This document shows, one piece after another, positions 9,622-19,942 of a DNA stretch of 64,000 nucleotides (its first letter is position 1; each line of letters starts with the position of its first letter). Below the pieces are notes generated by a model. That model searched no databases. It was not told where the DNA came from and saw only the letters and a program-made list of their open reading frames with translations. Origin of the DNA: Flavobacteriaceae bacterium (lineage in GTDB: Bacteria; Bacteroidota; Bacteroidia; Flavobacteriales; Flavobacteriaceae); NCBI GenBank assembly GCA_025800395.1, contig JAOXRU010000598.1, positions 1-64,000 on the forward strand. Direction: 5' to 3'. A program made the translations under genes and the position numbers.

Positions 9622-12600
9622 TTATTCTTCTAGTCTAATATCTAATCCAAGACCTTTGAGTTCGTGCATCAATACATTGAAAGATTCTGGCAAGCCAGGT
9701 TCTGGCATTGTATCTCCTTTTACGATAGATTCGTAGGTTTTTGCTCTTCCAATAACATCATCCGATTTTACCGTTAGAATCTCTCGCAAAGTACTAGAGG
9801 CACCATAGGCTTCCAATGCCCAAACTTCCATTTCTCCAAAACGCTGTCCACCAAATTGTGCTTTACCACCAAGTGGTTGTTGCGTAATAAGCGAATACGG
9901 TCCAATAGAACGAGCATGCATCTTGTCATCAACCATATGTCCAAGTTTCAACATATAGATAACTCCCACACTGGCAGCCTGATCAAAACGTTCTCCTGTA
10001 CCACCATCATATAAGTGGGTATGACCAAATCGAGGAACTCCAGCTTCGTCTGTCAAGGCATTGATTTGATCCAAAGTGGCTCCGTCAAAAATCGGAGTAG
10101 CAAATTTCTTGCCTAGTTTCAATCCTGCCCATCCAAGTACGGTTTCATATATCTGACCGATGTTCATACGAGAAGGTACCCCAAGTGGATTCAAAACGAT
10201 ATCTACTGGTGTCCCATCTTCCAAAAACGGCATATCTTCGCGACGCACAATTCGCGCCACAATTCCTTTATTTCCATGACGACCAGCCATTTTGTCTCCA
10301 ACTTTAAGCTTTCGCTTTTTGGCGATATATACCTTTGCCAATTTCATAATACCCGCTGGTAATTCGTCTCCAACAGATATGGTAAACTTATCTCTTCTCA
10401 AATTCCCTTGCAGGTCGTTGAGCTTGATTTTATAATTGTGTAACAAATCATCTACCAAAGCATTGATTTTTACATCGGTAGTCCAATTGTCGGTATCCAA
10501 ATGTGCATAATCATCTATTGCATTCAACATTTTTAGGGTGAATTTCTTTCCTTTTGGAATGATGTCTTCTCCCAAATCGTTGTTGATACCCTGAGCCGTT
10601 TTACCATTTACAAGCTCGAAAAGCTTTTCTACTAAGACGTCTTTTAGTCCTTGGAATTTGGATTCGAATTCCAACTCCAACTTGGAGATCAACTCTTTAT
10701 CTTCAGAACGTTTTCTTTTGTCCTTAATTGAACGAGAAAACAACTTCTTATCGATTACCACACCGCGCAAAGATGGTGAAGCTTTTAGCGAAGCATCCTT
10801 TACATCTCCTGCTTTATCTCCGAAAATTGCTCTAAGCAGTTTCTCTTCTGGTGTTGGGTCTGATTCTCCTTTTGGTGTAATCTTTCCAATAAGTATGTCT
10901 CCTGGCTTTACCTCTGCTCCGATACGGATCATTCCGTTTTCGTCTAGGTCTTTTGTTGCCTCTTCGGATACGTTTGGAATATCGTTGGTCAGCTCTTCTG
11001 CTCCCAATTTTGTATCCCTTACCTCCAATGCATACTCATCTATATGAATAGAGGTAAATATATCTTCCTTCACTACATCTTCGGAGATCACTATAGCATC
11101 CTCAAAATTATACCCTTTCCAAGGCATAAAAGCTACCTTTAGGTTTCTACCCAAAGCAAGCTCCCCTTTTTCGGTTGCATAACCCTGACACAACACTTGC
11201 CCTTTGGCTATCTTATCTCCTTTGCGTACAATCGGCTTTAGGTTGATCGAAGTTCCCTGGTTGGTTTTACGGAATTTAATCAAATCATAGGTTTTGAAAT
11301 CTTCGTCAAAACTTACCAATTTTTCTTCTTCAGATCGATCGTAGCGAATGATGACTTTTTGTGCATCTACATATTCTACAGTACCTTCTCTTTCTGCATT
11401 GATCAATACTCGAGAATCTGAAGCTACCTGACGCTCCAGACCAGTACCCACAATAGGGGAGTCTGGACGTAATAGCGGAACAGCCTGACGCATCATGTTG
11501 GATCCCATCAACGCACGGTTTGCATCATCGTGCTCTAGGAAAGGAATCAAAGAAGCAGAAATTGAAGCAATTTGGTTGGCGGCTACATCTGTATAGTTCA
11601 CCTCTGCAGGGTCTACAACTGGGAAATCCCCGTCTTCTCTTGCAATTACTTTATCGGTATCTATAGTACCGTCTTCTTTTAATGGAATATTTGCTTGGGC
11701 AATTTTTCTTCCTTCTTCCTCCTCTGCACTCAAATAAGTAAATCCACTTAGGTCTACTTTTCCTTCTTCCACCTTGCGATAAGGCGTTTCCAAGAATCCC
11801 ATGGCATTTACCTTTGAGAAAACACCCAATGAAGAAATCAAACCAATGTTTGGACCTTCTGGAGTTTCTATAGGACAAAGACGACCATAATGCGTATAGT
11901 GTACATCTCGCACCTCAAATCCAGCTCGTTCTCTTGAAAGACCTCCAGGACCTAATGCAGACATACGCCTTTTGTGTGTAATCTCTGCTAACGGATTGGT
12001 TTGGTCCATAAACTGAGAAAGCTGGTTGGTTCCAAAGAATGAGTTGATTACCGAAGACAGTGTCTTGGCATTGATCAAATCGATAGGCGTAAATACCTCG
12101 TTATCTCTAACATTCATTCTTTCTCTAATGGTACGAGCCATACGAGCCAAACCAACGCCAAACTGCTGAGATAATTGTTCTCCTACAGTTTTAACACGTC
12201 TATTAGAAAGGTGATCGATATCATCGATCTCCGTTTTAGAGTTGATTAACTCTATCAAATATTTAATAATGGTAATGATATCTTCACGGGTAAGTACTTG
12301 CTTATCCATATCGATATTCAAACCTAATTTTTTGTTCATTCGGTATCGCCCTACCTCACCAAGGTTGTAACGCTGGTCGGAGAAGAACAACTTGTCTATT
12401 ATACCACGTGCTGTTTCTTCGTCTGGCGGTTCTGCATTACGCAACTGACGATAAATATGTTCTACCGCTTCTTTTTCAGAATTGGTAGGATCTTTTTGCA
12501 AAGTATTGTGAATAATAGCATAATCACTCTGCTCTGCCGATTCTTTATGTAATAGAATGGTCTTTACATCCGATTCTAAAATTTCTTCAATATGTTCTTT

Positions 12601-13431
12601 TTCTAAAACTGTATCGCGATCTAATACAATTTCATTTCTTTCTATAGATACTACTTCTCCAGTATCTTCATCTACGAAATCCTCGTGCCATGTATTCAAT
12701 ACTCTAGCAGCAAGTTTGCGACCTAAAATTTTCTTTAAGCCAGTTTTGGTTACTTTCACTTCTTCCGAAAGGTCGAATATTTCAAGTATATCCTTATCAC
12801 TTTCAAATCCTATTGCACGGAAAAGTGTTGTAACAGGTAATTTTTTCTTTCTATCAATATACGCATACATTACGTTATTGATATCGGTGGCAAATTCTAT
12901 CCAAGATCCTTTGAAAGGAATAACACGTGCTGAATATAATTTTGTACCATTGGCGTGGAAAGATTGTCCAAAGAATACACCAGGAGAACGGTGCAATTGG
13001 GAAACTACAACACGTTCTGCCCCATTGATAACAAATGTACCACTTGGCGTCATATACGGGATGGTTCCCAAATATACATCTTGAACAATAGTTTCGAAAT
13101 CTTCGTGTTCTGGGTCGGTACAGTAAAGCTTTAAACGGGCTTTAAGTGGAACACTGTAGGTAAGTCCTCTTTCGATACACTCTTGAATGCTGTAACGTGG
13201 GGGATCCACGAAATAATCCAAAAACTCCAAAACAAAATTGTTACGGGTATCGGTAATTGGGAAATTTTCCATGAAGGTTTTGTACAAACCTTCGTTTCCT
13301 CTTTCATCAGATTTAGTCTCAAGCTGAAAAAAATCTTGAAATGATTTGATCTGAATGTCCAAGAAATCCGGATAATCCGGCGTGTATTTTGCAGAAGCAA
13401 AGTTTACTCTTTCTTTTTGATAATTAGACAT
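9622..13431 (-). CDS. rpoB: DNA-directed RNA polymerase subunit beta
   Basis: 1269 residues. The rifampicin-pocket region is visible ([47 protein letters not shown]). The residue that is Asp516 in E. coli is present, as are the HKRR and RL..GPGGL segments, so a rifampicin-sensitive type is predicted. The C-terminal clamp segments [17 protein letters not shown] and [16 protein letters not shown] are intact. It partners RpoC downstream and is separated from rplL by a spacer that carries an 18-bp hairpin (13495-13535), a likely control point for RNA polymerase output relative to ribosomal proteins. Confidence 0.99.
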   Translation of the reverse strand: MSNYQKERVNFASAKYTPDYPDFLDIQIKSFQDFFQLETKSDERGNEGLYKTFMENFPITDTRNNFVLEFLDYFVDPPRYSIQECIERGLTYSVPLKARLKLYCTDPEHEDFETIVQDVYLGTIPYMTPSGTFVINGAERVVVSQLHRSPGVFFGQSFHANGTKLYSARVIPFKGSWIEFATDINNVMYAYIDRKKKLPVTTLFRAIGFESDKDILEIFDLSEEVKVTKTGLKKILGRKLAARVLNTWHEDFVDEDTGEVVSIERNEIVLDRDTVLEKEHIEEILESDVKTILLHKESAEQSDYAIIHNTLQKDPTNSEKEAVEHIYRQLRNAEPPDEETARGIIDKLFFSDQRYNLGEVGRYRMNKKLGLNIDMDKQVLTREDIITIIKYLIELINSKTEIDDIDHLSNRRVKTVGEQLSQQFGVGLARMARTIRERMNVRDNEVFTPIDLINAKTLSSVINSFFGTNQLSQFMDQTNPLAEITHKRRMSALGPGGLSRERAGFEVRDVHYTHYGRLCPIETPEGPNIGLISSLGVFSKVNAMGFLETPYRKVEEGKVDLSGFTYLSAEEEEGRKIAQANIPLKEDGTIDTDKVIAREDGDFPVVDPAEVNYTDVAANQIASISASLIPFLEHDDANRALMGSNMMRQAVPLLRPDSPIVGTGLERQVASDSRVLINAEREGTVEYVDAQKVIIRYDRSEEEKLVSFDEDFKTYDLIKFRKTNQGTSINLKPIVRKGDKIAKGQVLCQGYATEKGELALGRNLKVAFMPWKGYNFEDAIVISEDVVKEDIFTSIHIDEYALEVRDTKLGAEELTNDIPNVSEEATKDLDENGMIRIGAEVKPGDILIGKITPKGESDPTPEEKLLRAIFGDKAGDVKDASLKASPSLRGVVIDKKLFSRSIKDKRKRSEDKELISKLELEFESKFQGLKDVLVEKLFELVNGKTAQGINNDLGEDIIPKGKKFTLKMLNAIDDYAHLDTDNWTTDVKINALVDDLLHNYKIKLNDLQGNLRRDKFTISVGDELPAGIMKLAKVYIAKKRKLKVGDKMAGRHGNKGIVARIVRREDMPFLEDGTPVDIVLNPLGVPSRMNIGQIYETVLGWAGLKLGKKFATPIFDGATLDQINALTDEAGVPRFGHTHLYDGGTGERFDQAASVGVIYMLKLGHMVDDKMHARSIGPYSLITQQPLGGKAQFGGQRFGEMEVWALEAYGASSTLREILTVKSDDVIGRAKTYESIVKGDTMPEPGLPESFNVLMHELKGLGLDIRLEE

Positions 13432-13494
13432 CTACGGACAAAATTTTAATTAAAAACTATATAAAAATATATATAAACATTATATATGCAAAAT

Positions 13495-13535
13495 GGTTTA
13501 GGTCTTTAGGAAAGTAATTTCCTAAGACCTAAACC
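13495..13535 (-). promoter_or_regulatory. Long hairpin in the rplL-rpoB spacer
   Basis: Arms GGTTTAGGTCTT plus AGGAAA pair with TTTCCT plus AAGACCTAAACC: 12 bp, a one-base bulge (13507), 6 bp and a 4-base loop. No U-run follows in the transcript direction, so it is not an ordinary terminator. Its position matches the attenuator and RNase III processing region known between rplL and rpoB in E. coli. Here the function is inferred by analogy. Confidence 0.65.
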
Positions 13536-13557
13536 TAGATCATTTGATGGGTAAAGC

Positions 13558-13935
13558 TTACTTCAACTCTACTTCAGCACCAGCCTCTTCTAGAGACTTT
13601 TTGATACCTTCTGCTTCGTCTTTTGAAACACCTTCTTTTACAGCTTTTGGTGCTTCATCTACGATTGCTTTAGCATCTTTCAGTCCAAGACCAGTAAGCT
13701 CTTTTACTAGCTTCACTACAGCAAGCTTAGAACCACCTGCAGCCTTAAGGATTACGTCAAATTCTGACTTCTCCTCGGCAGCCTCTCCACCACCAGCAGC
13801 AGCGCCACCAGCAACAGCTACTGCAGCAGCAGCAGGCTCAATACCGTATTCTTCTTTTAAAATATCAGCCAACTCATTTACTTCTTTTACAGTAAGGTTA
13901 ACTAATTGTTCTGCGAAATCTTTTAAATCTGCCAT
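13558..13935 (-). CDS. rplL: 50S ribosomal protein bL12 (L7/L12)
   Basis: 125 residues, acidic. N-terminal dimerisation helix ([31 protein letters not shown]), an Ala/Gly-rich hinge (about 38-55) and the globular C-domain with the factor-binding surface [27 protein letters not shown]. It forms the ribosomal stalk with L10 and recruits translational GTPases. It lies 53 bp after rplJ, the universal rplJL pair. High GCA/GCT alanine use produces a long antisense open frame that is not a gene. Confidence 0.99.
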   Translation of the reverse strand: MADLKDFAEQLVNLTVKEVNELADILKEEYGIEPAAAAVAVAGGAAAGGGEAAEEKSEFDVILKAAGGSKLAVVKLVKELTGLGLKDAKAIVDEAPKAVKEGVSKDEAEGIKKSLEEAGAEVELK

Positions 13936-13988
13936 TTTTCTATCGTTTTAAAAAAATTTTTAATATAAATTGTTAAAGTGCGTACGTG

Positions 13989-14504
13989 TTATTTTTCTGA
14001 TAAAGTTTTTAGGATACCAGCCAATTTTCCACCGCTCGATTTAAGACCGCTAATAACGTTCTTAGCAGGCGATTGCAATAGACCTATCACATCTGCAATA
14101 ACTTCTTCTTTAGATTTGATACTTACAAGCGCATCTAATTGATCGTCTCCGACAAAAACAGACTCTGCTACATAAGCTCCTTTCAAGATTGGTTTATCAG
14201 ACTTTTTTCTAAAGTTCTTTATTACTTTAGCTGGAGCGTTTCCTGTTTCGGATAGCATCATAGAAGTATTACCCTTTAATACTTCAGGTAGTTCTTCAAA
14301 CTCCTTATCAGAAGCGTCCATTGCTTTAGCCAACAAGGTGTTCTTTACAACAGCCAATTTTACTCCAGCTTTAAAACAAGCTCTTCGCAAATTTGAAGTT
14401 GCAATTGCATCTAATCCTGATATGTCGGCTAAATAGATATTTGCGTTATCCGCTAACTGTGCAGTCAAATCTTCAATAACGCTTAATTTTTCTTCTCTTG
14501 TCAT
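13989..14504 (-). CDS. rplJ: 50S ribosomal protein uL10
   Basis: 171 residues. The N-terminal rRNA-binding domain (MTREEKLSVIEDL ... GLDAIATSNLRRACFKAGVKLAVVKNTL) is followed by the C-terminal helix that binds L12 dimers. It anchors the L12 stalk to 23S rRNA. It sits 22 bp after rplA, too short for the long L10-leader attenuator of Bacillus, so any autoregulation must work through sequence overlapping the end of rplA. Confidence 0.98.
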   Translation of the reverse strand: MTREEKLSVIEDLTAQLADNANIYLADISGLDAIATSNLRRACFKAGVKLAVVKNTLLAKAMDASDKEFEELPEVLKGNTSMMLSETGNAPAKVIKNFRKKSDKPILKGAYVAESVFVGDDQLDALVSIKSKEEVIADVIGLLQSPAKNVISGLKSSGGKLAGILKTLSEK

Positions 14505-14526
14505 TATAAAAAGTTTTAACTAGCAA

Positions 14527-15219
14527 CTAGGCAAGTTCCTTAGGGTCTATTTGAACACTTGGACTCATAGTACTAGACATAAAAATACTTTTTACGTATG
14601 TACCCTTTGCCGCAGTTGGCTTCAATTTCATTAATGTTTGTAATAATTCATTAGCATTATCTGCTATTTTCTCAGCGGTAAAAGACACCTTACCGATTCC
14701 AGTATGTACAATTCCTGTTTTATCTACTTTAAAATCGATTTTACCAGCTTTTACATCCGAAACCGCTTTTTTGATATCCATTGTTACTGTACCTGTCTTT
14801 GGGTTAGGCATCAATCCTCTTGGCCCCAATATGCGACCTAATGGTCCCAATTTACCCATTACACTAGGCATGGTAACAATTACATCAACATCGGTCCAAC
14901 CTCCTTTGATTTTCGTCAAATACTCATCCAATCCAACATAATCCGCTCCTGCCTCCTTGGCATCTGCTTCTTTATCTGGAGTTACCAAAGCTAAAACTTT
15001 TACATCCTTACCAGTACCGTGTGGAAGTGTAACTACCCCACGCACCATCTGATTTGCTTTACGAGGATCTACACCCAAACGAACAGCTAAATCTATAGAT
15101 GCATCAAATTTTACATTGGTGATTTCTTTTATTAGTGCAGATGCTTCATTAACAGAATACAATTTATTCTTATCAATTTTAGCAACTGCCTCTTTTTGTT
15201 TTTTTGTTAATTTTGCCAT
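14527..15219 (-). CDS. rplA: 50S ribosomal protein uL1
   Basis: 230 residues, standard length. The signature [21 protein letters not shown] and the two-domain L1 layout are clear. It binds 23S rRNA at the E-site stalk and in many bacteria represses its own rplK-rplA message. It follows rplK after 19 bp. Confidence 0.98.
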   Translation of the reverse strand: MAKLTKKQKEAVAKIDKNKLYSVNEASALIKEITNVKFDASIDLAVRLGVDPRKANQMVRGVVTLPHGTGKDVKVLALVTPDKEADAKEAGADYVGLDEYLTKIKGGWTDVDVIVTMPSVMGKLGPLGRILGPRGLMPNPKTGTVTMDIKKAVSDVKAGKIDFKVDKTGIVHTGIGKVSFTAEKIADNANELLQTLMKLKPTAAKGTYVKSIFMSSTMSPSVQIDPKELA

Positions 15220-15238
15220 TTTGAAGTTGCTTTAAGAA

Positions 15239-15676
15239 TTAAAAAGGTTTTTCACCAGAAACTTTAAGACCCATAGATCTCGCTGTTCCAGCAACCATAC
15301 TCATAGCTGACTCAACAGTAAAGGCATTCAAATCGGCCATTTTGTCTTCAGCAATTGTTTTTACTTGATCCCAGCTTACAGAACCAACCTTTTTTCGGTT
15401 TGGCTCTCCAGAACCCTTTTTAATCTTTGCCGCTTCCAAAAGTTGTACTGCCGCTGGTGGTGTTTTTACCACAAAGTCGAAAGACTTATCGGTATATACG
15501 GTGATAACAACGGGTAACACTTTACCTTGTTTGTCCTGTGTACGAGCATTAAATTGCTTACAGAACTCCATGATGTTAACGCCGGCAGCACCCAAAGCGG
15601 GTCCAACCGGTGGCGACGGATTCGCTGCACCTCCCCTAACTTGTAGTTTAACTACTTTACTTACTTCTTTTGCCAT
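15239..15676 (-). CDS. rplK: 50S ribosomal protein uL11
   Basis: 145 residues. The N-terminal domain has the conserved proline-rich segment [25 protein letters not shown]. The C-terminal rRNA-binding domain ends [10 protein letters not shown]. It forms the GTPase-associated centre with L10/L12 and is needed for RelA-type sensing of stalled ribosomes in other bacteria. It lies 61 bp downstream of nusG. Confidence 0.99.
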   Translation of the reverse strand: MAKEVSKVVKLQVRGGAANPSPPVGPALGAAGVNIMEFCKQFNARTQDKQGKVLPVVITVYTDKSFDFVVKTPPAAVQLLEAAKIKKGSGEPNRKKVGSVSWDQVKTIAEDKMADLNAFTVESAMSMVAGTARSMGLKVSGEKPF

Positions 15677-15737
15677 TGTTCTTAATTAAAAAATAAATTG
15701 AAGTGCAAAATTGGAAGCTACACTTCTTATGTAACAT

Positions 15738-16289
15738 TTAAATTTTTTCTACTTGCATATAACTCAACTCTAAAGGTGTTTTTCTTCCAAAAATCTTTAC
15801 CATCACCTCTAGCTTGCGCTTTTCCTCATTGATCTTCTCTACAGTTCCATTAAAACCATTAAAAGGACCATCTATAACCTTTATCGTTTCTCCAACCATA
15901 TACGGTATCGCAACATTATCAGTTTTCACAGTAAGCTCATCCACCTTACCAAGCATACGATTTACCTCATGTTTTCGAAGCGGTACAGGATCTCCTCCTT
16001 TTACCTCTCCTAAAAACCCAATAACTCCAGTTATAGATTTAATCATATGTATCATCTCCCCTCCGAGATTGGCCTTCACCATCACATAACCTGGAAAATA
16101 CACACGTTCTTTCTGTATCTTTTTACCGTTTCTAACCTGAATCACCTTTTCTGTAGGAACCAAAACGTCCTCCAAATAGTCTTCATAGCCAAATCGAGCA
16201 ATTTCGTTTTCAATATAGGTTTTCACCTTGTTCTCTTGACCGCTAACTGCGCGAACTACGTACCATTTTTTTTCTAATGCTTCTGCCAT
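15738..16289 (-). CDS. nusG: Transcription elongation/antitermination factor NusG
   Basis: 183 residues. NGN domain (KWYVVRAVSGQENKVKTYIENE ... PGYVMVKANL) and a C-terminal KOW domain (VIDGPFNGFNGTVEKINEEKRKLEVMVKIFGR). It clamps RNA polymerase and couples it to the ribosome and to Rho. It follows secE by 11 bp in the conserved secE-nusG-rplK order. Length is normal, with no NusG-paralogue features. Confidence 0.98.
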   Translation of the reverse strand: MAEALEKKWYVVRAVSGQENKVKTYIENEIARFGYEDYLEDVLVPTEKVIQVRNGKKIQKERVYFPGYVMVKANLGGEMIHMIKSITGVIGFLGEVKGGDPVPLRKHEVNRMLGKVDELTVKTDNVAIPYMVGETIKVIDGPFNGFNGTVEKINEEKRKLEVMVKIFGRKTPLELSYMQVEKI

Positions 16290-16300
16290 TGCTTCGCTTT

Positions 16301-16489
16301 TTAACCTACTATATTCTTAAAATACAATCTGATTATTTCAGCAAACAAGCTATCCACACCCCAAGTCGCCAAAGAAAACAAAATAGTAAACACCGCTACT
16401 ACCACCATAAGGTTTTGCCCTTCTGCCCAACTAGGCCAAGTGACATTGTTTTTTAGCTCCTCAAAAGATTCTTTGATATATGTCAACAT
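16301..16489 (-). CDS. secE: Preprotein translocase subunit SecE
   Basis: 62 residues from the ATG at 16489: MLTYIKESFEELKNNVTWPS, then a single membrane helix (LMVVVAVFTILFSLATWGVDSLF). The conserved TWPS motif lies before the helix. A longer frame to 16531 exists, but its 14 extra residues have no SecE counterpart, so the inner start is chosen. SecE clamps SecY in the inner membrane. It lies just after tRNA-Trp and before nusG. Confidence 0.92.
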   Translation of the reverse strand: MLTYIKESFEELKNNVTWPSWAEGQNLMVVVAVFTILFSLATWGVDSLFAEIIRLYFKNIVG

Positions 16490-16575
16490 AATACGCTTTT
16501 TTAGTCTATTTACTAGCAAACCCAATCGCAATAGCGTATGGGTTTTTTAGTTTTATTTTTAGCTTTTGTGCCTCG

Positions 16576-16648
16576 CACGGGAGGAGAGGCTCGAACTCCC
16601 GACACCTGGTTTTGGAGACCAGTGCTCTACCAACTGAGCTACACCCGT
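16576..16648 (-). tRNA. tRNA-Trp (CCA)
   Basis: 73 nt on the minus strand with D-arm GCTCAGTTGGTAGAGC, anticodon arm CTGGT-CTCCAAA-ACCAG giving anticodon CCA, T-arm GGGAG-TTCGAGC-CTCTC and discriminator G. No CCA is encoded. One acceptor position (6:67) is a U-U mismatch. It sits between tuf and secE, the conserved place for tRNA-Trp. Confidence 0.95.
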
Positions 16649-16662
16649 AAGTAATTATTTAA

Positions 16663-16703
16663 ACTTAAAGGCATCTCGATTTGTTTTCGAGACACCCTTA
16701 AGT
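16663..16703 (-). promoter_or_regulatory. Imperfect long hairpin between tuf and tRNA-Trp
   Basis: Arms ACTTAAAGGCATCTCGA and TCGAGACACCCTTAAGT pair over about 16 positions with a few mismatches around an 8-base loop. The core TCTCGA/TCGAGA is perfect. It lies 18 bp after the tuf stop. There is no U-run, so processing between the EF-Tu message and tRNA-Trp is a better guess than termination. Confidence 0.45.
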
Positions 16704-16720
16704 ATATATTCTAATTTGTA

Positions 16721-17908
16721 TTAGTCAAGAATCTCAGTCACCTGACCAGCTCCTACTGTTCTACCACCTTCACGGATAGCGAAACGCAATCCAAGATTCA
16801 ATGCGATAGGCTGAATGAGCTCAACAGTAATTGTAAGGTTATCACCAGGCATCACCATCTCAACCCCATCAGGCAACCCAATGTTACCAGTTACATCCGT
16901 AGTACGCACGTAAAACTGTGGACGGTAGTTGTTGTGGAAAGGCGTATGACGACCACCTTCTTCTTTTTTCAAGATATACACCTCAGCTTTAAATTTAGCG
17001 TGTGGCGTTACAGAACCTGGCTTACAGATCACCATACCTCTTTTGATATCGCTCTTTTCAATACCACGCAAAAGGATACCTACGTTATCTCCAGCTTCAC
17101 CTCTATCCAATATCTTACGGAACATCTCTACCCCTGTAATTGTTGAAGTAAGTTTCTCAGCTCCCATACCGATGATATCAACTGCATCTCCAGTATTAGC
17201 AACACCAGTCTCAATACGCCCTGTTGCTACAGTACCACGACCAGTAATTGTAAATACATCCTCAATAGGCATTAAGAAATCCTTATCTACATCACGCTTT
17301 GGCAACTCAATCCAGTTATCTACAGCCTCCATAAGCTCCATAACCGTATCTACCCATTTTCCTTCACCATTAAGTGCTCCAAGTGCAGAACCAGAAATTA
17401 CAGGCCCGTTATCTCCATCATACTCGTAGAAAGAAAGCAATTCCCTTACTTCCATTTCAACAAGCTCTAAAAGCTCCTCATCGTCAACCATATCTACTTT
17501 GTTCAAGAACACCACGATTCTTGGAACACCAACCTGACGACCCAATAGGATATGCTCTCTGGTTTGTGGCATAGGTCCATCAGTTGCAGCTACTACGAGA
17601 ATAGCTCCATCCATCTGAGCCGCACCAGTTACCATGTTCTTTACATAATCCGCGTGACCAGGACAGTCAACGTGCGCATAGTGACGGTTTGCAGTTTGAT
17701 ACTCAACATGTGAAGTATTAATAGTAATACCTCTTTCTTTTTCTTCAGGAGCATTATCGATAGTATCGAAATCTCTTTTTTCAGAAAGACCTTTCTCCGC
17801 TAATACTTTTGTGATAGCAGCAGTTAAAGTCGTTTTACCATGATCCACGTGTCCAATAGTACCAATATTTAAGTGCGGTTTGGAACGATCAAAAGTTTCC
17901 TTTGCCAT
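16721..17908 (-). CDS. tuf: Elongation factor Tu
   Basis: 395 residues. G1 [10 protein letters not shown]2 RGITI, G3 DCPGHADY and G4 NKVD are all intact. Domains 2 and 3 are complete, ending [10 protein letters not shown]. It delivers aminoacyl-tRNA to the ribosome. It is embedded in the tRNA-Thr-Tyr-Gly-Thr / tuf / tRNA-Trp / secE / nusG array and shares its transcript. It is the only tuf in this window. Confidence 0.99.
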   Translation of the reverse strand: MAKETFDRSKPHLNIGTIGHVDHGKTTLTAAITKVLAEKGLSEKRDFDTIDNAPEEKERGITINTSHVEYQTANRHYAHVDCPGHADYVKNMVTGAAQMDGAILVVAATDGPMPQTREHILLGRQVGVPRIVVFLNKVDMVDDEELLELVEMEVRELLSFYEYDGDNGPVISGSALGALNGEGKWVDTVMELMEAVDNWIELPKRDVDKDFLMPIEDVFTITGRGTVATGRIETGVANTGDAVDIIGMGAEKLTSTITGVEMFRKILDRGEAGDNVGILLRGIEKSDIKRGMVICKPGSVTPHAKFKAEVYILKKEEGGRHTPFHNNYRPQFYVRTTDVTGNIGLPDGVEMVMPGDNLTITVELIQPIALNLGLRFAIREGGRTVGAGQVTEILD

Positions 17909-18039
17909 TGTAATAAAATTTTAAAATCTTAGTTATATATATTAGTGTACAAATTCTAAACTACTCTCTTGTTGTTAAAAAACTTTTTAAACACAAAAAA
18001 GAGAGTTAAATTGTTACAATTAACTCTTTAAAAAAACAG

Positions 18040-18111
18040 AGCCAATGACGAGATTTGAACTCGTGACCTCTTCCTTACCAAGGAAACGCTCTACCCCTGA
18101 GCTACACCGGC
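18040..18111 (-). tRNA. tRNA-Thr (GGT)
   Basis: 72 nt. Acceptor GCCGGTG pairs with CATTGGC (two G-U pairs). Anticodon loop TTGGTAA in stem TTCC/GGAA gives anticodon GGT. T-arm has GTTCAAA. Discriminator T, no encoded CCA. Last of the four tRNAs ahead of tuf. Confidence 0.95.
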
Positions 18112-18179
18112 TTAAGATTTTTACATCAAACCTCGCATTCAAGGCTTAACATTTATTCGTCATAAACGAAAAAAAGTTG

Positions 18180-18252
18180 AGCGGGAGACCGGGTTCGAAC
18201 CGGCGACATTCAGCTTGGAAGGCTGACGCTCTACCAACTGAGCTACTCCCGC
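18180..18252 (-). tRNA. tRNA-Gly (TCC)
   Basis: 73 nt. Acceptor starts GCGGGA and closes TCCCGC. The anticodon arm TCAGC-CTTCCAA-GCTGA gives anticodon TCC. T-arm CCGG-GTTCGAA-CCGG region intact. Discriminator T. Confidence 0.95.
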
Positions 18253-18342
18253 TTATACAATAGAAAAAGATCTATCATTTTATTGCTTTCTCAAAAGCTT
18301 GGCAAAGGTAAAAAACTTTTCCAAACTTCAAAAAATATTTTG

Positions 18343-18425
18343 TGGGGAGAGCAGGATTCGAACCTGCGAAGTCGAAAGACAACGGAGTTACAGTCCGTCC
18401 CATTTGGCCGCTCTGGAATCTCCCC
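18343..18425 (-). tRNA. tRNA-Tyr (GTA)
   Basis: 83 nt with a long variable arm, as expected for bacterial tRNA-Tyr. Anticodon arm ACGGA-CTGTAAC-TCCGT gives anticodon GTA. Acceptor GGGGAGA pairs with TCTCCCC. Discriminator A. Confidence 0.95.
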
Positions 18426-18462
18426 AGCATCATTATTTAAATGAACTTCTATTCTTTTTTTG

Positions 18463-18536
18463 AGCCGATAGAGGGACTCGAACCCACGACCTGCTGATTA
18501 CAAATCAGCTGCTCTAGCCAGCTGAGCTATATCGGC
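18463..18536 (-). tRNA. tRNA-Thr (TGT)
   Basis: 74 nt. Acceptor begins GCCGATA. Anticodon arm GCTGA-TTTGTAA-TCAGC gives anticodon TGT. T-arm GTGG-GTTCGAG-TCCC region present. Discriminator T. First tRNA of the cluster, 50 bp after the -7 box at 18587-18594. Confidence 0.95.
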
Positions 18537-18586
18537 ACTTACACCTTTTTTGTCAGTACAAATGTTTCGTTGTTTCTAACGGTGTG

Positions 18587-18617
18587 CAAATGTATACGAT
18601 TTTTTATATACTCCAAA
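18587..18617 (-). promoter_or_regulatory. Consensus Bacteroidota promoter of the tRNA-tuf-rpo unit
   Basis: On the minus strand: TTTG (18617-18614), a 19-bp spacer, then TACATTTG (18594-18587). This is an exact TTTG-N19-TAnnTTTG promoter for the primary sigma factor of Bacteroidota. Transcription should start near 18580, just before the first tRNA-Thr. Confidence 0.85.
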
Positions 18618-18636
18618 CTTTTTTTTGAATTTTTTT

Positions 18637-18939
18637 TTAGCCGTGAGCGCGAATTTTTTCTTTCTTTTTGATTAACAGCCGCTCCAATGCATCTGCACTA
18701 TTATCTACAGCTTCCTCAAAAGACCTACATTGCTTTTTTACCACCAATGCATCCCCTGGTACATTCAGCTTAAACTCGACAATCTTGTTTTCTTTTTCGG
18801 AAGTATTTTGCACTTTCAAATACACATTGGCATCGATAATTTTGTCGTAATAGTTATCTAACTTCTCGACACGCTTTTCAATAAAATCTACTAATTTACC
18901 ATCAACATTAAAATTTACAGACTGAATGTTTACTTTCAT
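18637..18939 (-). CDS. hpf: Ribosome hibernation-promoting factor, short form (HPF/RaiA family)
   Basis: 100 residues: MKVNIQSVNFNVDGKLVDFIEKRVEKL, then the beta-strand/helix fold of the HPF/YfiA domain (DKIIDANVYLKVQN ... FEEAVDNSADALERLLIKKKEK). Without the C-terminal dimerisation domain it belongs to the short HPF/YfiA class, which binds the 30S decoding site of idle ribosomes. It lies between a tyrosine recombinase and the tRNA cluster promoter. Its 3' end is about 20 bp upstream of the -33 box for the next unit. Confidence 0.92.
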   Translation of the reverse strand: MKVNIQSVNFNVDGKLVDFIEKRVEKLDNYYDKIIDANVYLKVQNTSEKENKIVEFKLNVPGDALVVKKQCRSFEEAVDNSADALERLLIKKKEKIRAHG

Positions 18940-18978
18940 AGGTACTCTTTTTAATTAGACAATTTAGTTTGCCGGCTT

Positions 18979-19869
18979 TCACTTTTTACTCCTAGGATGG
19001 CTATTTGCATAAGTATTTTTAATCTTTCCAATACTATTGTGCACATAAACTTGTGTTGCAGCTAAACTAGCATGCCCTAAAAGCTCTTTCACCGAATTGA
19101 GATCCGCACCATGGTTTAGTAAATGGGTTGCAAATGTATGCCTTAGCACATGCGGACTCGTTTTTAACTTACTCGAAGCCTTACTAAAATAGGAATTAAT
19201 TACTCTATAAACAAGCATGGGGTATATTTTATTGCCCGACTCCCTCAAAAACAAATGCTCCGCATCCACTATATCAGGAAGTGTATTTCTGCTTTTGAGA
19301 TAATTGCGATAAGCCAACAAACAACTATCCAAAAGAGGTATTATTCGCTCCTTGTTTCGTTTACCCAAAACCTTCACTGTTTTTTTATTCTCATCTATTG
19401 CTCCCAATCGCAAAGCCACAAGCTCAGCTCTGCGCATACCAGTAGCATAAAATAATTCCACCATAAACCGATTTCGAGCCCCTATAAAATCATCGGTATA
19501 ATGATCGGTATACAAAACTTCAAGCACCTCCCCTTCGGAAAAAGGAACCACCAGATTCTTGTCTTCCTTCAATCTCTTGTGTCCAGCCAAAGGATTTTGC
19601 TCGATCTGCCTAGTACGCACCAAAAAAGTATAATACGCCTTTAGCGAAGCTATCTTTCTATTAATCGTCCTATTCGTCCTTCCCTGCTCCACCAAATGTA
19701 CAATCCAACAACGTATCTGCACATAATGCAGATCCGCTAAGGCATTCACACCTTCGGTATCCTGCACAAAATTCCAAAAAGATAAAATATCTCTTTGATA
19801 AGCCAACACAGTATGCCCTGAATAGCCCCTCTCTAAAGAAAGATAATCTAGAAATTCACTTAAATTCAT
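18979..19869 (-). CDS. xerC: XerC/XerD-family tyrosine recombinase
   Basis: 296 residues. N-terminal SAM-like core-binding domain (FLDYLSLERGYSGHTVLAYQRDI) and C-terminal catalytic domain. Catalytic residues are visible: Arg in ATGMRRAEL, HxxR in HVLRHTFATHLL, the second His in LLGHASL and the Tyr nucleophile in ATQVYVH. Xer recombinases resolve chromosome dimers at dif. The conserved spot between rpsU and hpf in Flavobacteriia argues for the housekeeping enzyme rather than a phage integrase. Which of XerC or XerD cannot be told by sequence alone. Confidence 0.9.
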   Translation of the reverse strand: MNLSEFLDYLSLERGYSGHTVLAYQRDILSFWNFVQDTEGVNALADLHYVQIRCWIVHLVEQGRTNRTINRKIASLKAYYTFLVRTRQIEQNPLAGHKRLKEDKNLVVPFSEGEVLEVLYTDHYTDDFIGARNRFMVELFYATGMRRAELVALRLGAIDENKKTVKVLGKRNKERIIPLLDSCLLAYRNYLKSRNTLPDIVDAEHLFLRESGNKIYPMLVYRVINSYFSKASSKLKTSPHVLRHTFATHLLNHGADLNSVKELLGHASLAATQVYVHNSIGKIKNTYANSHPRSKK

Positions 19870-19942
19870 AAAAATAGCCGTTATAAAACAAAGCTAACAC
19901 TTTAATTTTATAACGGCCAATATAACCTAAGAAAGCCTCAGC

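Noticed and set aside
13544-13951. 135-codon plus-strand frame over rplL
   Set aside because: Caused by the Ala/Glu-rich codons of bL12 read backwards; low-complexity Ser/Ala product.
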